Part shown: positions 59,218 to 64,000 of the stretch, one piece after another | How the letters are laid out: every line of letters begins with the position of its first letter | Position numbering within the stretch: the first letter of the stretch is position 1 | Assembly (NCBI GenBank): GCA_014584395.1 | Contig: JACTMY010000009.1 | Location: 62,001-126,000 of the forward strand | Length of the DNA stretch: 64,000 nt | Reading direction: 5' to 3' | DNA from: Planctomycetota bacterium | GTDB lineage: Bacteria > Planctomycetota > Planctomycetia > Gemmatales > HRBIN36 | Notes under the pieces: generated by a model | Databases searched by the model: none | Told to the model about the DNA's origin: nothing | The model's input: the letters and a program-made list of their open reading frames with translations, nothing else | Translations under genes and position numbers: made by a program

Positions 59218-61578
59218 CTAAGGGTTCATCTCCACGATCCATTCCACGAAGGATGACGAGTCGCCGCCATCGGGAAGCACATCCTTGGAACGATCAAAGT
59301 CAGACCAACGCAAGCGGCCATGCACACCATAGGGGATGAGCAGAATCCTCTTTTTTGAGGTTTCCACCCGCACTTCCACGAAGCTCTGATAAAAAGGAGC
59401 AACGTTGGAGTCGAAGGCAGCTGAGAGCCATTCCGCGGAGAAGGGCCACCCCTTGAAATGCTTGGTCCACCACCAGGCGGGCCATTTCCATAGAGGCGTG
59501 GTGGCATCCACCTTCGTAATGACGTCCTTGTGGGAAGGGAAATACGCCCAGGTCGACGTGGCTGCCTGATCGGGCCAGGCCAGGGACGTGCCATAGCTTA
59601 AATATGCGCCGCCGCCGCCGTTGACAAAGTGGAGAATGGGCCGCTTCATGGCCGCCGATCTTTCGACGTAGTATTCGAGGTCATGCGTGTCGCCTGCCAT
59701 GATGATGGCCACGTCGTGGGCGCGCAACAAATCATGCAACGCGGCAAAATCCTCGGCTTCCTCCGCTTGATAGTGGCCTCCAGCATAGAGGGGATGACCC
59801 AGGATAGCCATCTTGGTTTTCCCCTGGGCTGATTTCAAAGCCACTTCGAGCCATTGCCTTTGCAGGCCGTCAATACGCCGCAAAACACCCGTGTCGATGG
59901 CGAAAAGGGCGAAGGAATTGGTTTGCATCTGGAAAAAAGGCGCCTGCTGCTTCTGCGTGGGCACCTTGTAGTGACTTTGATAAAAGCTGGCTCTTTCGAT
60001 CAAATGTTCGATGTACCCTTCGGTGGTGCTGGTAATGCGTTTGTCGGCCAAGACCCTGGCCCGCATGGCCAATCGGGCGGCTTCCGGTTCAAAAAAGGTT
60101 GCCGCGAAGGCTTCCAAAGCGTCGTACCAATCATGGTTGCCGGGGATCGCGTAAACGGGCTTGCTCACGCCCATGAAGGGCAGCCAAAAGTTGGTCTCGT
60201 AATGCCGCATGGCTCCGGTGGGATAGACCACGTCGGAGGAGATGAGGACGAAGCGAACGTCCTCCCTGCGAGCGACCTCCAAGAGCTGCGCCTTAAGGCT
60301 GAGCTGAGAGCCGTCGCCCTCGCCCGTGTCGCCGATCACGATGAAGGCGAAATCCTCCGCCTCCTTGTTGGGAAGGGGGTGAATAGCGAATTGCTGGTCG
60401 GCAGGCAATGGGGCTTGCTCAGGCCAAACGGCTTCGATCATTGCTTCCCGCCAGACATCGGTGCGCTCCTCGGCCCAGGAGTTCCAGATGCCCGCGGCCC
60501 AGTTTTCAGTATCGAAATACCAACTCATGCCCCAAATCGGCACCGTGGCGGCGATGATGGCCGCGATCGGAAGTCCCGTTTGCAGGCCGCGATTCAGCGC
60601 CATCCGCAGCGAGTACCGAGACTGCTTCAACCGGATCGAAATGCGCAGCCAATAGCTTAAGAAACCCTGCAGACGGCGGCGGAGCCAGCCGCGTTGATCA
60701 GCTTCGGACTTGAGGCACCACAGCCACAGCCGACGGATGCTGCCTTGGGATACTTGATGCACGACCAATCGAACGGGCATCACGATTAAGAAGGCCACGA
60801 TCAAACCCATCACCACGTCGCCCAGCACCGCGAAGCCGGGGGCCATGATGCCGAGGAATGTGCGATCGAAACCCATGCGGCCAACGTGAATCGCCAACAA
60901 GATCAGCAAGAAGGTGATGATCCAGCCGCGGTCGATGGCGACCCGCGACGATTCCTCTCGGGTCATGCGCTCGGCCAGATCTCGGATTTCGGGGCGATCC
61001 TGAAGTTGCCAATCCTGGATCACCGATTGGCCTGATTCATGAATGGTCAAGACCTCGGAACGAAGGAGGTTTAGCCCGACGTGAAACAACCTGGCGCCAA
61101 CGACCACGGCGACCAGCCAGGCCATGGCTTTTCCCTTGATGAACAGCAGCAAGACGGCGATGAGGAGGTACAACAGACCCCATGCGACGGAAATCAGCAC
61201 GGATTGCTTTTCAGCGATATCGCGTTTCAATCGAAAAAGATGCAACAATCCGTCCAAGGCAAACCAACCCGCAAGCAACAGCGTCAAAGCCCGGGCCGCG
61301 ACATGAAGGGAATTGATGAGCAGCAGCCCCATGAACAGGGTAATGGCGCCATCGCTCCAGCGGATGGGATGGCGTGGAACGTTCGATTGCCGGAAGCAAA
61401 AAATGAGTTCGATGACCGCCGTGATCACCAGCAAGATGCCTAATCGGCCATAGACGTCAACGCGCATAAGGGGCGTGAGCACCGCCATCACGGCCAGCAA
61501 GAACACAAAAACGGCTGTCCCATTTCGCCCCCTGATGGCTCGCCTGGCATCCTGATTGACATCCTTGGACAACTGCAT
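59218..61578 (-). CDS. Membrane metallophosphoesterase
   Basis: 786 residues from MQLSKDVNQDARRA. The first 380 residues hold several hydrophobic helices, including AVFVFLLAVMAVLTPLM, ITAVIELIFCF, ITLFMGLLLINSLHVA and WIITFLLILLAIHV. The C-terminal half is a calcineurin-like phosphoesterase: GDTGEGD, SSDVVYP, GNHDWYD, GHPLYAGG and GDTHD, the five metal-binding motifs. The second motif has SD in place of GD. Likely membrane-bound with the catalytic domain facing one side. A TTG start 18 nt upstream is less likely than this ATG with AAAGGA. Confidence 0.82.
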   Translation of the reverse strand: MQLSKDVNQDARRAIRGRNGTAVFVFLLAVMAVLTPLMRVDVYGRLGILLVITAVIELIFCFRQSNVPRHPIRWSDGAITLFMGLLLINSLHVAARALTLLLAGWFALDGLLHLFRLKRDIAEKQSVLISVAWGLLYLLIAVLLLFIKGKAMAWLVAVVVGARLFHVGLNLLRSEVLTIHESGQSVIQDWQLQDRPEIRDLAERMTREESSRVAIDRGWIITFLLILLAIHVGRMGFDRTFLGIMAPGFAVLGDVVMGLIVAFLIVMPVRLVVHQVSQGSIRRLWLWCLKSEADQRGWLRRRLQGFLSYWLRISIRLKQSRYSLRMALNRGLQTGLPIAAIIAATVPIWGMSWYFDTENWAAGIWNSWAEERTDVWREAMIEAVWPEQAPLPADQQFAIHPLPNKEAEDFAFIVIGDTGEGDGSQLSLKAQLLEVARREDVRFVLISSDVVYPTGAMRHYETNFWLPFMGVSKPVYAIPGNHDWYDALEAFAATFFEPEAARLAMRARVLADKRITSTTEGYIEHLIERASFYQSHYKVPTQKQQAPFFQMQTNSFALFAIDTGVLRRIDGLQRQWLEVALKSAQGKTKMAILGHPLYAGGHYQAEEAEDFAALHDLLRAHDVAIIMAGDTHDLEYYVERSAAMKRPILHFVNGGGGAYLSYGTSLAWPDQAATSTWAYFPSHKDVITKVDATTPLWKWPAWWWTKHFKGWPFSAEWLSAAFDSNVAPFYQSFVEVRVETSKKRILLIPYGVHGRLRWSDFDRSKDVLPDGGDSSSFVEWIVEMNP

Positions 61579-61654
61579 GTTCCTTTCGAATTGCAACGTG
61601 AAGAGTGAGGCGCAAGGTCGCGCAAGCCCAAGTCGAGAGTTCGCGGCGGTTCGC

Positions 61655-62542
61655 TCAACTCAAGTCGAGGGCGGTGATCAAACAAACGCCGGAATCATGG
61701 CCGGTCACGAGCTTCTTCTGGTCGGGAGTGAATCGAACCACGTAGGCGCCAAAGTGAGCCAGCTTGCATCGTTTTTTGACGGTCTTGGACTCCCATTCCC
61801 ACACGTTCAGGTGGCCGCCATAGCCGCAACTGGCGAGCCACTTCCCATCGGAGGAGAAGGCCAGATCGAACGGGTCGTCCTGGGTGGGGCCTATTTGGCC
61901 GATCTCCTTGCCATCCGCGACGGTCCATCTTCTGAGATGGCGATCGATCAATCCCGCGGCAACGATTTCAGTGCCGTCGTCATTAAATTGGACGGCGGTG
62001 ACGGCGTCAGGCATCCCCGTCAGTGCGCGGACTTCTTTTTGGCCAGCGACTTCCCACAGTTTAATGGTTTTGTCCTGAGAGGCGGAAGCGAGCCACTGTC
62101 CGTCGCGGCTGAAAGCGACACTGTAAACGGTGCCTTGATGGCTGCCAAGGGTTTTGATCGGCTTGCCATCGCTGGGATTCCACAAGCGCACGGAGCGATC
62201 CGCTCCCGCCGAAGCCAAGAGCTTGCCATCGGGGCTGAGAGCAATACTATCCACGATCCCGGTATGTCCTCGAAGTTCGCGAATGCTTTTTCCATCCTTG
62301 GTGGAAAAGAAGCGAATCACGCCATCTGCGGCCGAGGAGGCCAGCGCGTCTTCATCTTGGAGCCAAATGATGCAATAAACGGGTGTGCTATACCCCTCGA
62401 AGGTTCGAATCAGCTTGCAGGAGGGAAACTCCCATAGTTTGACGGTTTGATCAAACCCTGCCGAAGCCAATTGACTGCCGTCCGGACTGAAAGCCAAACC
62501 ATAACAGGGAGCGGAATGAGCTTGGAATGATTCGGGGTTCAT
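61655..62542 (-). CDS. WD40-repeat protein
   Basis: 295 residues with about seven WD40 blades, for example YGLAFSPDGSQLASAGFDQT, IRFFSTKDGKSI and DSIALSPDGKLLASAGADRS; each ends in a K/R-L-W. No signal peptide or other domain. A protein-interaction beta-propeller; its partner is unknown. ATG preceded by a weak GGA. Confidence 0.85.
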   Translation of the reverse strand: MNPESFQAHSAPCYGLAFSPDGSQLASAGFDQTVKLWEFPSCKLIRTFEGYSTPVYCIIWLQDEDALASSAADGVIRFFSTKDGKSIRELRGHTGIVDSIALSPDGKLLASAGADRSVRLWNPSDGKPIKTLGSHQGTVYSVAFSRDGQWLASASQDKTIKLWEVAGQKEVRALTGMPDAVTAVQFNDDGTEIVAAGLIDRHLRRWTVADGKEIGQIGPTQDDPFDLAFSSDGKWLASCGYGGHLNVWEWESKTVKKRCKLAHFGAYVVRFTPDQKKLVTGHDSGVCLITALDLS

Positions 62543-62648
62543 GGGGCAAGTCCTTGTGTGGTATGGCGAAATACTCGTGGTTCAATGATTCGTCACGTTC
62601 GTGACGACGATCGCACTCCTCACTGGCGTGTTTGGACATCATGAGTTG

Positions 62649-63704
62649 TCATGTTCGCGCCTTGAAGCCCAGGGGGATTCGTTCACCGTTCACATTGGGA
62701 AGCCAATCGGTCCATCGGCCCACTTGTCCGCCCCCGCCCGGCATGTCCTGGGCCAGTCCGCGCGTCAGGACGTACCAGCAGAGAAAACATTGATTGGAAG
62801 TCGCGCCGGGGATCGCCGATGGATCACGGGCCAGGATATCCTCCTTGATGGCGATCAAGCCCTCTCGAAATACGCGGCCGACATAGGGATGCTCGCGCGC
62901 TTGCTGGACGATTTGCTCGGCGGAGTCGGTATGGAGATTGCCGATGGTTAATTGATCGAGGTCGGAAGCGAAGCCGCAGCAGGGTTTAACCTCGCCCTTG
63001 GGGGTGACCACCAGGGCTTGTCCCGGCCCCTCGCAGTAATCTTCTTGAAACCACGCGCCATCCCATTCCCAACCCGTGCCGAGCGACTCGGCCCGCTCCA
63101 CCGGGGCCAGGTGATTCCATTGGCAAGTCATGGTCATGTCGTCGCTGACCACGAGGTAGCGTTTCAACCAATCCGACCATTGAACGACGGCCCCCAAGGC
63201 ATGGGCCAGACGGTGCATTGGCTCCAACCCTTGGTCTGGCCGTTTGCTGGCATAATTCAAGCTGACGATCTCGTCGCGATTGAAGATGCGCCGCGCAGTT
63301 CGGCAGAAAAGCGCCAGGGCGTCCATGTCCAGGCCATGGAACTTATCCACGCTCAAGCCCAGCTTTCCGGAGAAACCTGCCGAGCGCACGGCTTCGAGAG
63401 CGGCATTCAAGTGGGCAGGACTTTCATACCAAACGCCATTGGTTTGAATTTTGTCGAATCGCCAGCCCAACTGAGCCGTCCGCTTGATGATCGCTAGCAA
63501 GAATTCGAGGTACAGGAACGGTTCGCCGCCAGTGAAGCCGACCTTGCGGATGCCCAGGGCATGAGCCTGGTCGACAAACCGCAAGGCCGCAGCAATGGGC
63601 AAACGATCGGGCCATTCAATGGGAACGCAGCAATGGGGGCAGCTTAGATTGCACTGATACGTGCCAGAGAACATCAAATAACGCGGCTCAAATTGGCGTG
63701 GCAT
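62649..63704 (-). CDS. Radical SAM protein with SPASM-like C-terminus
   Basis: 351 residues from MPRQFEPRYLMFSGTY. The radical SAM cluster C-x3-C-x2-C is C18, C22 and C25 (CNLSCPHC). GEPFL, the SAM-binding loop, follows. The C-terminal region has further cysteines (VKPCCGFASDLD and NQCFLCWYVLTR), which suggests a second Fe-S cluster of SPASM/twitch type. Such enzymes modify peptides or act in cofactor synthesis; substrate not identifiable. Preceding TTG start (63707) is an alternative. Confidence 0.88.
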   Translation of the reverse strand: MPRQFEPRYLMFSGTYQCNLSCPHCCVPIEWPDRLPIAAALRFVDQAHALGIRKVGFTGGEPFLYLEFLLAIIKRTAQLGWRFDKIQTNGVWYESPAHLNAALEAVRSAGFSGKLGLSVDKFHGLDMDALALFCRTARRIFNRDEIVSLNYASKRPDQGLEPMHRLAHALGAVVQWSDWLKRYLVVSDDMTMTCQWNHLAPVERAESLGTGWEWDGAWFQEDYCEGPGQALVVTPKGEVKPCCGFASDLDQLTIGNLHTDSAEQIVQQAREHPYVGRVFREGLIAIKEDILARDPSAIPGATSNQCFLCWYVLTRGLAQDMPGGGGQVGRWTDWLPNVNGERIPLGFKART

Positions 63705-63885
63705 CAAAGTGCATCACTTCTTTGGAAAGCCATGGGGCGTCCCTAAATGCCGAAGGCGTGCTTGGGGCCTATTCTACAAGATTCGCGTCGTGGGTAAGGC
63801 AGAGAAAGCAGGAGCGGCCGCCAGAAAATTGGCCTTCACGAAACCATGCCTTCTGTTACAATTCACCCCCAACACGCGAAACCGG
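63705..63885. other. Short intergenic stretch
   Basis: Nothing coding seen. The promoter of the radical SAM gene should be here. Confidence 0.3.
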
Positions 63886-64000
63886 TCATGACCGGCGTGT
63901 GAAAGGTTGCCGAATGGTCAGTTTGTACCATGGATGGTCAGGCTGGCCGACCTGGTCCTTCATGAGAATCAACTCTCGCTCCAATGCCAGGTGATAGGCT
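63886..64000 (-). CDS. Partial CDS, C-terminal 37 residues
   Basis: The end of a gene running leftward into the window from beyond 64000. The visible tail reads AYHLALERELILMKDQ...HPWYKLTIRQPFTRRS and stops at 63886. Its helical charged start and aromatic middle look coding. The family cannot be told from this piece. Confidence 0.55.
   Translation of the reverse strand, partial: AYHLALERELILMKDQVGQPDHPWYKLTIRQPFTRRS

Noticed and set aside
1-64000. CRISPR arrays
   Set aside because: No regularly spaced direct repeats were seen; only the three IS-end repeats (1007-1082) recur, and they are explained.

Overview
The window looks like a planctomycete chromosome (probably Gemmatales-like; inferred from gene content, not tested). 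It carries two Lpg1974/BBP7-type outer-membrane barrels, proteins with CxxC zinc ribbons fused to membrane anchors, a kinase-like and a caspase-like membrane protein, DUF6807 and ThuA-like proteins, a TAT-exported Gfo/Idh/MocA oxidoreductase, a GIDE-LemA fusion, and a DNA gyrase A with an unusual quinolone-region sequence.

Positions 1 to about 22.8 kb are an integrated conjugative or mobilizable element. Its right boundary is a tRNA-Asn gene (22809-22880), which the 3' end of the element's large serine recombinase gene overlaps. The left boundary is outside the window. From left to right it holds: a leftward operon of small plasmid-type genes with an orphan DNA methyltransferase, interrupted by a 1489-bp insertion sequence (1001-2489, 5-bp target duplication); an MNT-HEPN toxin-antitoxin pair; a RelE/ParE-type pair; a MobF relaxase-helicase with a small partner; two tandem VirB2-like pilins followed by a 39-aa membrane peptide and a cysteine-rich membrane protein, closed by a terminator; a VapBC pair; a small resolvase; a WGR protein; a ParB-like protein; a VirD4-like coupling protein; a series of small unknown genes (one with a zinc ribbon, two membrane proteins); a HTH/excisionase-like protein; and the recombinase. 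DNA processing and delivery functions are present, but most of a type IV secretion channel is not seen, so it is either left of the window or supplied in trans.

From 23.1 kb to the end the genes are chromosomal. Most notable is a two-gene locus at 30651-33652, beside a tRNA-Val: a NYN-type predicted RNase with a cysteine-rich insert, followed after 2 nt by a NACHT-like STAND NTPase with a pentapeptide-like segment and a C-terminal tail. This is my best candidate for an uncharacterised defence (abortive-infection) system.

The rest is housekeeping and planctomycete-type genes: a pseudokinase membrane protein, an M20 peptidase, ThuA-like, outer-membrane barrels, a degenerate caspase-like membrane protein, serine acetyltransferase plus exported sulfurtransferase, gyrA, a leftward GATase/esterase/ATP-grasp cluster, a Gfo/Idh/MocA oxidoreductase, GIDE-LemA, Mn-type superoxide dismutase, a lipoprotein, a HEAT-repeat protein, a histone-deacetylase family enzyme, a DUF6807 protein, a CPBP protease and HD-GYP pair, a CNNM/DUF21 protein, a metallophosphoesterase, a WD40 protein and a radical SAM/SPASM-like enzyme. 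Three tRNAs were found (Asn-GTT, Val-GAC, Val-TAC). No rRNA or CRISPR array was seen.
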